64,000 nt of DNA from Lamellibrachia columna (GCA_963662155.1 OY759261.1:70903669-70967668), one strand, 5' to 3'. Counted from the stretch's first letter, positions 22,906 through 34,670 are shown. A program made the numbers and translations. Notes: generated from the letters alone by a model not told the origin.

Positions 22906-23590
22906 TATATTTTGAATGTTCTGGAAATCAACTATGTTAATATTTATGCTTTCGTCAACCTGCTCAAAATTCGTCAAATTATGTCGTCGTTTTGTTAAAA
23001 ATAAAATCAACATACAAGATGCTCCCCTTCAAATGGCATCCCAAACAATTACATCATGTCTTCATGCCCGAGGGATCCTACAGTCACTGACACAAGGGAT
23101 CCTACAGTCACTGACACAAGGGATCCTACAGTCACTGACACAAGGGATCCTACAGTCACTGACACAAGGGATCCTACAGTCACTGACACAAGGGATCCTA
23201 CAGTCACTGACACAAGGGATCCTACAGTCACTGACACAAGGGATCCTACAGTCACTGACACAAGGGATCCTACAGTCACTGACACAAGGGATCCTACAGT
23301 CACTGACACAAGGGATCCTACAGTCACTGACACAAGGGATCCTACACTCACTGACACAAGGGATCCTACAGTCACTGACACAAGGGATCCTACAGTCATT
23401 GACACGTGCATGTGTTGCTAACTAGCAACAAAACATATAAATCTGCGTAATTACCATAGACCTCAGATATGACCATATCCCTGTTCAAAATAATTTTTTT
23501 CAGGCATCACAAAATGACTCAAAATCACCGGCGCTTCATTCGTATGACCTGAACCCCGAACCGGGAAGTAAATTAGTGGTCTGACCCCAC
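22906..23590 (+). mobile_element. Dispersed element F2, copy 2 (expanded by 24-bp array)
   Basis: Homologous on the left to 4695-5025 (minus) and across its length to 62400-62690 (plus). Shared features are TCAACCTGCTCAAAATTCGT / ATTGACCTGCAGAAACG, TTTTGTT...AAAATCAACAT, AGGGATCCT and CTGACACG....GTTGCT / CTGACACG...TGCTG. The right end GTAAATTAGTGGTCTGACCC is the reverse complement of the type of end seen in copy 1. The AGGGATCC segment, single at 62.6 kb, is amplified here. No protein. Confidence 0.7.
23070..23405. repeat. 24-bp minisatellite, 14 copies, inside F2 copy 2
   Basis: Fourteen almost perfect copies of a 24-bp unit (AGGGATCCTACAGTCACTGA + CACA). Only two units carry a substitution. 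Both strands stay open (TRDPTVTD / SVTVGSLV), which is an artefact. Confidence 0.97.
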
Positions 23591-23599
23591 TTGCCCTTT

Positions 23600-23870
23600 A
23601 CGGTGAAAATCACTTGAAGCGATATTTCCGGAAAGGGGTTTCGCGCGCCGAATTGATCGTTATATGGATCGTTTCTGCAGCAATCGATTGCGTAATTTAG
23701 TCGACGGCATTTTCGGAAATGACTGTTTGTCGGGCGCGTGAAGACTCGCCAGATAACTGACCAAGATACGCGCCGCGGCACTGCTAATTGTGACGAGTAA
23801 ATTAGCTTAATTCGGCCGTGGATGAATTGTGTAGCTATACGGGTCCATTGTCGCGACAACCAACATAATG
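23600..23870. other. CpG-retaining low-repeat island (candidate conserved element)
   Basis: Non-repetitive mixed sequence between arrays, with many CpGs (GGGTTTCGCGCGCCG, GTCGACGGCATTTTCGG, ATACGCGCCGCGGCAC) and TAATTAGC-like motifs. No convincing protein frame. Candidate regulatory DNA only. Confidence 0.28.
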
Positions 23871-23999
23871 TCAGAGTAGGACATCGGTTGGAAAAGGGTT
23901 AAAGCTCATCAACTGCGAGGGCGTGTACTGACAATGTACACGTGTACATACATGCCGCGTGTACGCCATTCAACCACACAGTGTTCACAAAAGACCCTA

Positions 24000-24089
24000 C
24001 TACACACGCACACGCACACACTACACACGCACGCACGCACGCACGCACGCACACGCTCGCTCGCTCGCTCGCACTCTCGCACGCACACA

Positions 24090-24125
<36 letters not shown>

Positions 24126-24135
24126 CACGCTCGAT
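24000..24135. repeat. (CACG)n / (CTCG)n compound microsatellite
   Basis: CACGCACGCACG tracts around a GCTCGCTCGCTCGC core. Confidence 0.93.
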
Positions 24136-24244
24136 GGCACGCACGCATGCGTGCTGTGACTGCATAGTACGCAGCACTCTCGCAGTCTTCAAAACAACAC
24201 AAACCGCCAGTGTTTCAGTTGTTTACGTTATTGTTAAGTAATCA

Positions 24245-26202
24245 GTGCGCCACACGACACAAGTGGAGGCACGTAGAGCACAACGCCACACGACACAAGT
24301 GGAGGCACGTAGAGCACAACGCCACACGACACAAGTGGAGGCACATAGAGTACAACGCCACACGACACAAGTGGAGGCACGTAGAGCACAACGTCACACG
24401 ACACAAGTGGAGGCACGTAGAGCACAACGCCACACGACACAAGTGGAGGCACATAGAGTACAACGCCACACCACACAAGTGGAGGCACGTAGAGTACAAC
24501 GCCACACCACACAAGTGGAGGCACATAGAGTACAACGCCACACGACACAAGTGGAGGCACGTAGAGCACAACGCCACACGACACAAGTGGAGGCACGTAG
24601 AGCACAACGCCACACGACACAAGTGGAGGCACATAGAGTACAACGCCTCACGACACAAGTGGAGGCACGTAGAGCACAACGCCACACGACACAAGTGGAG
24701 GCACATAGAGTACAACGCCACACGACACAAGTGGAGGCACATAGAGCACAACGCCACACGACACAAGTGGAGGCACGTAGAGCACAACGCCACACGACAC
24801 AAGTGGAGGCACATAGAGTACAACGCCACACGACACAAGTGGAGGCACATAGAGCACAACGCCACACGACACAAGTGGAGGCACGTAGAGCACAACGCCA
24901 CACGACACAAGTGGAGGCACATAGAGTACAACGCCACACCACACAAGTGGAGGCACATAGAGTACAACGCCACACGACACAAGTGGAGGCACGTAGAGCA
25001 CAACGCCACACGACACAAGTGGAGGCACATAGAGTACAACGCCACACGACACAAGTGGAGGCACGTAGAGCACAACGCCACACGACACAAGTGGAGGCAC
25101 ATAGAGTACAACGTCACACGACACAAGTGGAGGCACATAGAGTACAACGCCACACCACACAAGTGGAGGCACATAGAGTACAACGCCACACGACACAAGT
25201 GGAGGCAAGTAGAGCACAACGCCACACCACACAAGTGGAGGCACGTAGAGTACAACGCCACACCACACAAGTGGAGGCACATAGAGTACAACGCCACACC
25301 ACACAAGTGGAGGCACGTAGAGTACAACGCCACACGACACAAGTGGAGGCACATAGAGTACAACGCCACACGACACAAGTGGAGGCACGTAGAGCACAAC
25401 GCCACACGACACAAGTGGAGGCACATAGAGTACAACGCCACACCACACAAGTGGAGGCACGTAGAGTACAACGCCACACGACACAAGTGGAGGCACGTAG
25501 AGTACAACGCCACACGACACAAGTGGAGGCACATAGAGTACAACGCCACACCACACAAGTGGAGGCACGTAGAGTACAACGCCACACGACACAAGTGGAG
25601 GCACATAGAGTACAACGCCACACGACACAAGTGGAGGCACATAGAGTACAACGCCACACGACACAAGTGGAGGCACGTAGAGCACAACGCCACACGACAC
25701 AAGTGGAGGCACGTAGAGCACAATGCCACACCACACAAGTGGAGGCACATAGAGCACAATGCCACACCACATAAGTGGAGGCACGTAGAGCACAACGCCA
25801 CACCACACAAGTGGAGGCACGTAGAGCATAACGCCACACCACACCACACAAGTGTAGGCACATAGAGCACAATGCCACACCACACAAATGGAGGCACGTA
25901 GAGCACAACGCCACACCACACAAGTGTAGGCACATAGAGCACAATGCCACACCACACAAGTGGAGACACGTAGAGCACAACGCCACACCACACAAGTGGA
26001 GGCACGTAGAGCACAACGCCACACGACACAAGTGGAGGCACGTAGAGCACAATGCCACACCACACAAGTGGAGGCACATAGAGCACAATGCCACACCACA
26101 TAAGTGGAGGCACGTAGAGCACAACGCCACACCACACAAGTGGAGGCACGTAGAGCATAACGCCACACCACACAATTGGAGGCACATAGAGCACAACGCC
26201 AC
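24245..26202. repeat. 36-bp minisatellite, about 54 copies
   Basis: Nearly 2 kb of a 36-bp unit (CACACGACACAAGTGGAGGC, ACGTAGAGCACAACGC). Variation is mostly two-state: CACGACAC/CACCACAC, GCACGT/GCACAT and GAGCAC/GAGTAC. The last quarter (from about 25715) is more diverse, with ACAATGCC and GTGTAGG variants and one insertion of CCACA near 25840. The unit is a multiple of 3 and stop-free in several frames on both strands, producing open frames up to 667 codons that are not genes. Confidence 0.97.
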
Positions 26203-26310
26203 GCTCCAGATTACCCGAGTGTCCGGTTGTATATGCGAGTGTCACAAATATGCATGTTTGCGATGCAATCTACGCGCAAATAGCATGTGTATTTGCGAAA
26301 ATTTGTGAAG

Positions 26311-26349
26311 CGAATAATGATAATACTAATTATGATGATGATGACGATG

Positions 26350-26380
<31 letters not shown>

Positions 26381-26383
26381 AAG
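26311..26383. repeat. (GAT/AAT)n trinucleotide tract
   Basis: GATGATGATGACGATGATAA followed by AAT repeats. Confidence 0.9.
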
Positions 26384-28147
26384 TTGATAGTGGCGGAGGT
26401 GAAAGTTTTATGCGGAAAGTGCGTTATACGCCGCTGACTGGTGAAAGAGTGGTTTCCTATATATTTCTTAACAAAGCGCAGCAGAAAACATAATTTATCG
26501 TGAAAGCACAAATTGTATATAACGAGTTTTGCGGGTTAAGGTTACGACTCAAAAGCAGTTACGTCATAACGTCGCTGCTCAACGAGGAAGGGCCGACGTG
26601 TCAGCGCACCCGTCTTACGAATACACCCTACCCCGTAATCCACACCGACCCGACCACTGACAGATACGGACAGATGCCTAACCAGGGGGGTTGTATTATA
26701 ACCGACGTCGCAATACGCCCGTTTACCGCGACGCCAGAAACTGCGTTGCGATATCTCCGAGAGGCCCCAAAACCGCCCCGACGACTCAACGCGTACCCGC
26801 GCTTACGGGTTCACTGCGACTGTCAGCGCGTGGACCCAGAAATATCGACCGCGGCAACACTATATGGCCCAGTTGTCTGGTTCCGATATAGTCGTTACTT
26901 TCTCAGAATCACAATCTCGATCATTCAAAAAACTTTCAAAACAAAATAGTATGGTTTACGTCTGAGGCTGGATTAAATAGGTCCTGGGGTTTCGGCCGCT
27001 CAAGTAATCCACGAAGATGTCGTTGGACGTGTAAAAAAAGTTGTTTCTGAAACTCGATCTACCTAAAACAGTGGCACATATTTATTATATTGTAAAGTCA
27101 ACAAAGTATTATAATCCATACAGTGATTTAACAGACGCCGCAACGTGCAGTAAAAAGACATGTAGGTTTTTACAGGGAAACATTTTAAGAAGCAAAGAAA
27201 TTATGCGATGTTAATATGTGGTTAGTGGGACGGAAAAAACTGCAATCCCACTGGCTTATATAATATAGACTATAAAATAAAGACTTTACAATAAAAAGTT
27301 ATATCTTACATAATTTTCCTAATGCTGTTCGGCACGTGATGGGAACCGTAAATACTGTTTGGTTTGGCCCAAACGATGACCTGTTTAAATTTCTCCCTTC
27401 GATGATTGTTTCGCTCGGCAGCTCCCGCTGGCGATACGAGGCTGACATTTGATTGCTGCCAATGGTTCTCATCAATCAAACACATTCATAGTCATCCCGT
27501 TAACAACTTAAAAAAATTACTTTCCAATAAAACCTAATAAAAAAGATATGAATAAGAATTAAAATGGTTTGTTACCATTTATTTCGAAGCAGGTACACGA
27601 CCAGCGGCTGGTAATGGTGTGTACAAGTCGCGTATAAGCGTCGTGGTTATTCCTACACGCTTACTATAATTATATTATATTGTGGAATAGTCGCTCATAT
27701 GAAAGGTCATATACCGTCAAAAGTCCAGATATGATGTCATCTTTTCGATAAGTGCGTAAGTTAAGCCGGTTGTCTGAATGGGAACCGAAAAAACACTTGT
27801 GTCATTCTTCGGTCGGCGACAATGCCGCCATATCTCATATCATAAAAAGATCCGTACTGAATTTCACAAACTAGTTCAAGGCGCGAACAATAAGTTCACA
27901 CAAGCCCGCGGAAGGCAATAAGTTCACACAAGCCCGTGGAAGGCGAGACGTTGTGTCAAACAAAAACAAATGTCAAATAGTAAATTGATACAGAAACATA
28001 CGCGACCGTATAAACGTGTAATAGAAGTTTTATATTAACACTGCTTACCGTGTGTATCTTAGTCCAATATTAAACATTATTTGTCCATCAGCCATATTTC
28101 GACCGCTAAAGCTATTGTTGTGTTTTCGTACTGACTGTCGTAAATAA
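26384..28147. other. Low-repeat intergenic stretch
   Basis: No gene recognised. A 149-codon plus frame (26500-26949) lies in CpG-rich sequence (GACGTCGCAATACGCCCGTT) but has no recognisable domain. Two 31-bp direct repeats (AATAAGTTCACACAAGCCCG) sit at about 27888-27950. The remainder is AT-rich. Confidence 0.5.
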
Positions 28148-28200
28148 CAATTAAACATAGATTTAGATACATCAGATGTATCCAAATCTATGTTTAATTG
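28148..28200. mobile_element. 53-bp near-perfect palindrome, miniature fold-back
   Basis: Two 26-nt arms (CAATTAAACATAGATTTAGA... and ...AAATCTATGTTTAATTG) flank a single central base, with one mismatch. It is flanked on both sides by TAA, which could be a 3-bp target duplication as made by Harbinger-type elements, or chance. Possibly the collapsed remains of a miniature element. Confidence 0.7.
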
Positions 28201-28525
28201 TAACATCAAACGTGTACTCATGCTATAATTCAACATAAGCCTAAATATTCCATGCCAAAATGCAGTGGAGCTGTTTTTATGGCCCTGTACCAGATTATAC
28301 TGAATATTTGTCCCTGTGCCATGCAATACTGAAACTATTTGACCATGCACCAAATGTTACTGAAACTATTTGGCCCCATGTCAAATACAGTAACAATATT
28401 TGTCATTTTATCAAATAGCATTATGACTTTTCGGGTGTCCAATCAGTGAAGAGCGCTGTAGTTATTTAAATGTCACGTGAGATGGCGAGACTGCCAGAAT
28501 ACATGAATCACAGACCAGATTCAGC

Positions 28526-28539
28526 GGGGGGGGGGGGGG
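28526..28539. repeat. Poly(G) run
   Basis: A run of about 13 G, flanked by AGC and CACACACC. Confidence 0.9.
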
Positions 28540-28740
28540 CACACACCCTGATAACACGTGAGAAATTCTACACGGTCGTGAGCTATTGTTAAACCTCCGC
28601 CTGTCGCCGTTCGTCGTTGAAGAGACGGCGATGGAACATGGCGAATTCCTGCATACTGGGTCAGCTCTTTTTTGGTCGTTTTACACCGAACGAACTAAAA
28701 CGTTGACACGAAATGTTCCGGAACCGACGGGAATTGGTAA

Positions 28741-29012
28741 CGTGGAGCGCGGTAGCTCTGCGGTTAGAACGCCGGCTTGCCAACAGAGAGGTCCAGGGTT
28801 CGAGATCACCTGCTGACGTTTCGGAATTTCCGAGATTTTGTTCGTCTCATTAGGTCTGTGTTTTTTGGAAGAGACACTTAAAGCTACCGGTCCCTTCTAC
28901 CTGGTGTCTACGCCAGGAGGCGCACAAGATCCCAGACGGGGGGTCAATGTGTAACCTGTCCTGGACTCACGGAGTAGTGGTTTCTACTGTACCAATGCGC
29001 TAGTATAATATA
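28741..29012 (+). mobile_element. tRNA-derived SINE, type S2
   Basis: The head is tRNA-like, with box A in GCGGTAGCTCTGCGGTTAGA and box B in AGGGTTCGAGATCACC, spaced as in an internal RNA polymerase III promoter. The body continues with TTTTGTTCGTCTCATTAGGT, a CCTGGTGTCTACGCCAGG hairpin and GTGTAACCTGTCCTGGACTC. It is homologous to the more decayed copy at 16085. It is not a functional tRNA gene because acceptor-stem pairing is not evident and homology extends about 200 bp past the tRNA-like part. Confidence 0.8.
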
Positions 29013-29227
29013 CGAGAATTAACACTAGCCGATAAAATGCACTGGGTGTTTCGAACGTAGGCCTATTTTAATGAGGAAGACGCAATTATAAAAAACGCAT
29101 TTTTTTAACGTTCGTTCCAGGCAGGGTTTAGCAAAACGCCTCACGGAAATGCACCAGATTCGGTTTCGCGACAATTTCAGCACCGCCTGGATCGGATGCA
29201 AGTATACATTTGACACCTCGTCGGAAG

Positions 29228-29295
29228 ACGGGATCAGAAGAACGGAAGACGGGATCAGAAGAACGGAAAACGGGATCAAAGGAACGGAAAACAGC
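29228..29295. repeat. 21-bp tandem repeat, about 3-4 copies
   Basis: Units of GACGGGATCAGAAGAACGGA; the last copies read AAACGGGATCAAAGGAACGG. Confidence 0.88.
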
Positions 29296-29879
29296 ACGTA
29301 GATACCACGCAAACAGCGGTACGGCGTGCTAGAGATATCGCCGGCGAAGAAGAAAGGGAAAGCGACGTAATACGTCACGCTGCTATTGCGCTGCCAAAGT
29401 AATTGCATCTTGCCTAATTAGGAAGCAACGTAAAAAGGAATATTTACCGAAATGATAAATGGCGCAGATAGTGCGCTGCACATGTTGCGACAGTTACTAC
29501 AAAGATAGAGCCGCATAACCGGCTAGTATAGCTATAACTATAGCAATCAACATGTGCGCAGCTATATATGCATGTGGCGCAAACTAGTGCACCCGATGTC
29601 AAAGTTGCTCGTGGAGTAGATAATTTTTCGAAAAATAATGTAATCGTAGATCATTGAAAACGCCCGCTTCTAACATTACTAATGCTCTCCTCGTCAGATT
29701 AACTTTCTTTATGCGCTCTTAATCTCAGTGAAACCGACTCTAACATCTGCGCACTGCGCCGTATTAATAATATAACCGAATTACTTATTAATGCATTTGT
29801 ACAGTTAAATGAACGATATCGGGGACTTGCTACTGCAAAGACTGCTCAGAACAAGAAGAACATAAAAAACAACGGCGAA

Positions 29880-29958
29880 TAATTACCACGTTAATAATTA
29901 CCACGTTAATAATTACCACGTTAATAATTACCACGTTAATAATTACCACGTTAATAAT
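29880..29958. repeat. 15-bp tandem repeat, 5 copies
   Basis: Five perfect copies of TAATAATTACCACGT. Confidence 0.95.
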
Positions 29959-30209
29959 TTAAAGAGTAAAATCAAAGCAAATACGAAGGGCTAGAAATAA
30001 ATAATGTGTTGCTGGGTAACCAATGTGTTGCAATGTCGTCATAAACTGCAGAGGTGGCCAAGTCGCACGTGATATATGATCACATATATATGTGCAACGG
30101 CGCCGTAAATAAAATAAAATCAAAGGATGCTTTTTAGCGAGACAACGGATGACGTAATAGGCTTGGGATGACGCGTCAACTAGCAGCTTATGTCACAAGT
30201 ACGTGTCAC

Positions 30210-30430
30210 ATGATGCGTCAGGATTAAGGGGCTTCTGTTCGCGCCCTCGTCGCGTACTTAGACGTGATCCGGGGGGACACGACCAAATCAGGGAATCGGG
30301 GCAGGGATTATCTCCCCCCGAGTAGGGGCGGGCACCGGCGCTTTAAAGAATCACCGCCTGTTCGGTCGTAACGGCGGCGTTGCTGTCAAATAAAACTCGC
30401 CATTTTCTCCTTACTGGCGGTAATTTTACG
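30210..30430. other. CpG- and GC-rich low-repeat island
   Basis: Complex sequence (GTTCGCGCCCTCGTCGCGTA, GGGCGGGCACCGGCGC, GTAACGGCGGCGTTGC) in an otherwise AT-rich, repeat-laden region. It includes a GC-box-like GGGGCGGG. It could be a promoter or conserved element; no transcript is evident. Confidence 0.3.
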
Positions 30431-30599
30431 TGCACAATTCTCGGAGGAGACATATCAAACATGCACGCACACGCAATGACACATACACGCGCACACTTAT
30501 GCACTCACGCCGTATTGTTTCGTAAATTTTAGAGCAAAACAGTATTCTTGTGCACATAGTTTTGTTTATTCACACATTATTTTGTATTCTGCATTTGCA

Positions 30600-30690
30600 T
30601 TGTGTATAAGTTACACTGTATATAAGTGACATTGTATATAAGTTACACTTTATATAAGTTACATTGTATATAAGTTGCAACGTATATATT
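30600..30690. repeat. ~18-bp tandem repeat, 5 copies
   Basis: Units of GTATATAAGTTACACT with minor variants. Confidence 0.88.
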
Positions 30691-31545
30691 TTCTGTTCGC
30701 GGCCTCGCCTGTATCCATAGCAGTTCGAGTCTAGGCGGAATGTAGGAAGAAGACTTCAGTATAATGGGTAACTGCGAATGATTTCAGCGACGGCCATTAT
30801 ATTGACGTAACTAACGTCGTCACAAAAATGACGTCAAATCAGCGTCATGATTCGGAAGCACCGCGTAAACCTTCCGTCGTCGGATGTTTTACGTTGTTTT
30901 AACACAGACGAGCTGCAACGTCGTCAGCTTCTGTACAAATCGGTCCGGGAGCGATTTGTTCAGAAGCAGTTACAATTAAAACAACCGACGACAGACTACA
31001 CAAACTCTACGCCTACTGCGGGTGACGGAAGCGGACGTGTGTGTTCACCGCTTCACTGTTCCCAACTAACCCCTAGTCAACTGTCTAGCATAGTGGCATA
31101 GTACATTTATCACAGATTATAAATTGTTTAAGATAAGCCATCTTATAGGTGACCCCAATATACAGCAGTAAACGTCCGTCCGTAATCCGTACCTTTCTTA
31201 GCCATAGCCACAACAATGGTTATTTTTGTAAATGGTTATTTAATTAAATATTAGCGCCAGCGTAAGTTAAATATAACACAGATACATGGACAAGCCGATT
31301 TCATAGTAGGTCGATTTGATGTTGGTCAAAGTACAATTTAACAAACCGTGAGATAGTTGACCTCGGAGTGACACAAGCCCGATACCCCGAGGACACTTGT
31401 ACAGTCTCATGCGTTCAAGCGCTGCTTGAATAGAATTTAGCCTTCGACGCAAGTTTTGACGCGTAACTGCTTTGCGGGAATGGGGGCGGCGAATTACCCG
31501 GATCAGTTTAGTTCATGAAAGCATCGTACAAAAAGCCCCCGTACA
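30691..31545. other. Low-repeat stretch with unrecognised 84-codon frame
   Basis: A plus frame 30847-31101 (begins MIRKHRVNLPSSDVLRC, contains TDELQRRQLLYKSVRERF) has mixed, protein-like composition and CpG-rich codons, unlike the repeat-derived frames. I recognise no domain and see no clear splice sites, so a decayed exon and chance are both possible. The remainder to 31545 holds nothing recognisable. Confidence 0.25.
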
Positions 31546-31950
31546 TACATATATGCACGCACGTACGCAAACACGCACGCACGCACGCACGCACGCACGC
31601 ACATATACATATATGAGTTCAACATAGAAAGTCTCCTTACATTTCCACCTTAAATCATCACTGTCCATTGCTTTGATTGTGAATGTTGCGACTCCCTGGG
31701 ACTCCCTGGGACTCCCTGGGACTCCCTGGGACTCCCTGGGACTCCCTGCACCAGTAACGTATTTTTTTTTTGGGGGAGGGGCATTGGGCCGTGGCCCCTT
31801 TGGCAAAATGTAACGATGTTTTTTTCTATATGTAACGTGTTGCGTCGCTACACAATATCCTGGCAAACTGGTGGGTGATTTAGGCCCTACTGAAGTTGTA
31901 CAACAACAACAATAATAATAATAAATAATATTATTATTATTATTATATAA
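31546..31950. repeat. Cluster of simple repeats
   Basis: Contains (ACGC)n at 31556-31602, six copies of GGGACTCCCT-type 10-mers at 31690-31750, a T9/G-rich run at 31763-31780, and (AAT)n/(ATT)n that fold back on each other at 31905-31947. Confidence 0.88.
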
Positions 31951-32514
31951 AAAATCCAACTTTATAGTTGTGAACAAAACGTGTAACATAAAACCATGCA
32001 CGAAAATAATAAACAATTCGTTCCTTTCACTGGTATTTGGAGTCGTGCCTATGGAAATGGCCTCTTGACCACTTGACCACTCCATTTGATTTAGCACCAA
32101 CGAAAAGAGGTCAAGTGATCTATTACACTGAATGCTCCAAGGGCCGTGATCGCCCACACTGCCCCCCCCCCATCGCATTCCCGCCTGGGGCGGTAGCCCG
32201 TTCACGATTATCGCTGTGATGGTGTGTATACACCGTGTCCGCCCCATACCGTGACCGTCACCACAACGTAGCGTCCGTGGCCGCAGTGAATCAATTGACC
32301 GACAACTACCACGACGACTGCGGTAGACCGACCGAGACCAAATGTATACAAATTAAAAACCGCGACCGCCGTTTAACAGCCGCGGCTACGCCCACGTACA
32401 GTATTAAACGTACGCAAGTAAAACCGCATTACGAAGTATTTGTATGAATAACTACACACGGATGAAGTACAGTTATTATAGTATTCAAACATAGCATTCA
32501 AACGATTAAGGCAA

Positions 32515-32827
32515 GTACTTATATAGCACTGTATCCAGTCTTGGGACAGCTCAAAGCACTTTACACTTCACCCCCTGGCATACCTGTTCATTCAAACACC
32601 AACTCGACTTCTCTGGGAATAATTCAGCCACGCCGCAATTACTGCGCGAAGACTGTTCGTTCACACATAACCACCACTGTCTGTAGCCAGGCACTCACAC
32701 AGCCGAGTGAACTGTGGCGACGTTGAGTGAACGGAATTGCCCAAGTTTCCTAACGGCGGCCAGGGGAATCAAACCATGAACCTCTCGATTCACAGTCCGA
32801 TGTTCTAACCACTGCGCCACCGCGCGT
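32515..32827 (-). mobile_element. tRNA-derived SINE, type S1, with L2-like 3' tail
   Basis: On the minus strand the head reads GTGGCGCAGTGGTTAGAACA (box A) and GGTTCATGGTTTGATTCCCC (box B), a tRNA-like RNA polymerase III promoter. The 3' end reads AAAGTGCTTTGAGCTGTCCC ... GTGCTATATAAGTA, the kind of end seen in L2-clade LINEs and in the LINE relic at 50636-50910 (GGGCGCTATATAATA). A shared tail would let the SINE borrow the LINE machinery. The CTTCACCCCCTGGCATACCT segment is single-copy here but amplified in the copy at 43.8 kb. The SINE head directly abuts the 19-bp array. Confidence 0.85.
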
Positions 32828-34271
32828 CATACAGGGGACTACACGCCATACAGGGGACTACACGTCATACAGGGGACTACACGTCATACAGGGGATTACA
32901 CGCCATACAGGGGACTACACGTCATACAGGGGACTACACGCCATACAGGGGACTACACGCCATACAGGGGACTACACGTCATACAGGGGACTACACGTCA
33001 TACAGGGGACTACACGCCATACAGGGGACTACACGTCATACAGGGGACTACACGTCATACAGGGGACTACACGCCATACAGGGGACTACACGTCATACAG
33101 GGGACTACACGCCATACAGGGGACTACACGCCATACAGGGGACTACACGTCATACAGGGGACTACACGCCATACAGGGGACTACACGCCATACAGGGGAC
33201 TACACGTCATACAGGGGACTACACGTCATACAGGGGACTACACGCCATACAGGGGACTACACGTCATACAGGGGACTACACGCCATACAGGGGACTACAC
33301 GCCATACAGGGGACTACACGCCATACAGGGGACTACACGTCATACAGGGGACTACACGCCATACAGGGGACTACACGTCATACAGGGGACTACACGTCAT
33401 ACAGGGGACTACACGCCATACAGGGGACTACACGCCATACAGGGGACTACACGCCATACAGGGGACTACACGTCATACAGGGGACTACACGCCATACAGG
33501 GGACTACACGCCATACAGGGGACTACACGTCATACAGGGGACTACACGCCATACAGGGGACTACACGCCATACAGGGGACTACACGTCATACAGGGGACT
33601 ACACGCCATACAGGGGACTACACGTCATACAGGGGACTACACGCCATACAGGGGACTACACGTCATACAGGGGACTACACGCCATACAGGGGACTACACG
33701 TCATACAGGGGACTACACGTCATACAGGGGACTACACGTCATACAGGGGACTACACGTCATACAGGGGACTACACGCCATACAGGGGACTACACGTCATA
33801 CAGGGGACTACACGCCATACAGGGGACTACACGTCATACAGGGGACTACACGCCATACAGGGGACTACACGCCATACAGGGGACTACACGCCATACAGGG
33901 GACTACACGTCATACAGGGGACTACACGTCATACAGGGGACTACACGTCATACAGGGGACTACACGCCATACAGGGGACTACACGTCATACAGGGGACTA
34001 CACGCCATACAGGGGACTACACGTCATACAGGGGACTACACGTCATACAGGGGACTACACGCCATACAGGGGACTACACGTCATACAGGGGACTACACGC
34101 CATACAGGGGACTACACGCCATACAGGGGACTACACGTCATACAGGGGACTACACGTCATACAGGGGACTACACGCCATACAGGGGACTACACGTCATAC
34201 AGGGGACTACACGCCATACAAGGGACTACACGTCATACAGGGGACTACACGTCATACAGGGGACTACACGT
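32826..34271. repeat. 19-bp minisatellite, about 76 copies
   Basis: About 1.45 kb of the 19-bp unit CATACAGGGGACTACACGY. Nearly all variation is a single two-state position (ACGCCAT or ACGTCAT); only isolated other changes occur (GGGGATTACA near 32893; CATACAAGGG near 34216). The left end touches the SINE head and the right end touches a LINE relic. Confidence 0.97.
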
Positions 34272-34275
34272 GTAA

Positions 34276-34670
34276 AATAATTTTAGATGGGTGAGAAGAA
34301 TTGCGGTGTGAAAAGAGCAGACAAGCGAAAATGGAGGAGCTGATGGAGGAGGCGGGTGTGAAAGAGAGTTTCAAGATGAAGCTGGTGAGGAGCCAGTTAA
34401 AGTGGGCTGGACACGTGGAAGAAATGGAAGGGAACTGTTTGCGAAGAGAGCAGATGCACTGAGGGTTGCGGGTAGAAGGAGGAAGACGGCGACTGAGATG
34501 GGAGGATTGTGTGAAGACATGTTTAGTGTTATTGGGAGGGGCGTGGATAACGAGAGCGAGGGATATGGAGAAGGGGAGACGGGTGGTGGAGACGGGTGGT
34601 GGAGACGGGTGGGGGAGACGTGTGGTGGAGACAGCGGTGAAACGGAATCAGTGACGGAAGGAGACAAAAA
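34276..34670 (+). pseudogene. Non-LTR reverse transcriptase C-terminal relic (non-CR1)
   Basis: Plus-strand frames read MEELMEEAGVKESFKMKL, then LVRSQLKWAGHVEEME, and after a shift GGRRRLRWEDCVKTCLV. The pattern RxxLxWxGHVxxM ... GRRRxRWEDCVKxDL is the recognisable C-terminus of many LINE reverse transcriptases, but it is not the CR1 tail type found elsewhere here. Stops and a frameshift show it is dead. A GGTGGAGAC repeat follows at 34582-34635. Confidence 0.65.

Noticed and set aside
24242..26245. Long open frames up to 667 codons on both strands
   Set aside because: They follow the 36-bp repeat, whose length is a multiple of 3 and which lacks stops; frames are open on both strands and have no domain.
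26500..26949. 149-codon plus frame in CpG-rich DNA
   Set aside because: No recognisable domain; low stop density can follow from GC-rich composition. Left as an unresolved stretch.
28741..28815. A tRNA gene with box A and box B
   Set aside because: Homology to another locus continues about 200 bp beyond the tRNA-like part, and acceptor-stem pairing is lacking; it is a SINE head.
32770..32827. A tRNA gene on the minus strand
   Set aside because: It is the head of the S1 SINE, with body and L2-like tail following and a second copy at 44.5 kb.
32826..34271. Possible CRISPR array (regular short repeats)
   Set aside because: Units are contiguous with no unique spacers, and the context is animal retroelements; same for the 26-bp, 36-bp and 38-bp arrays.
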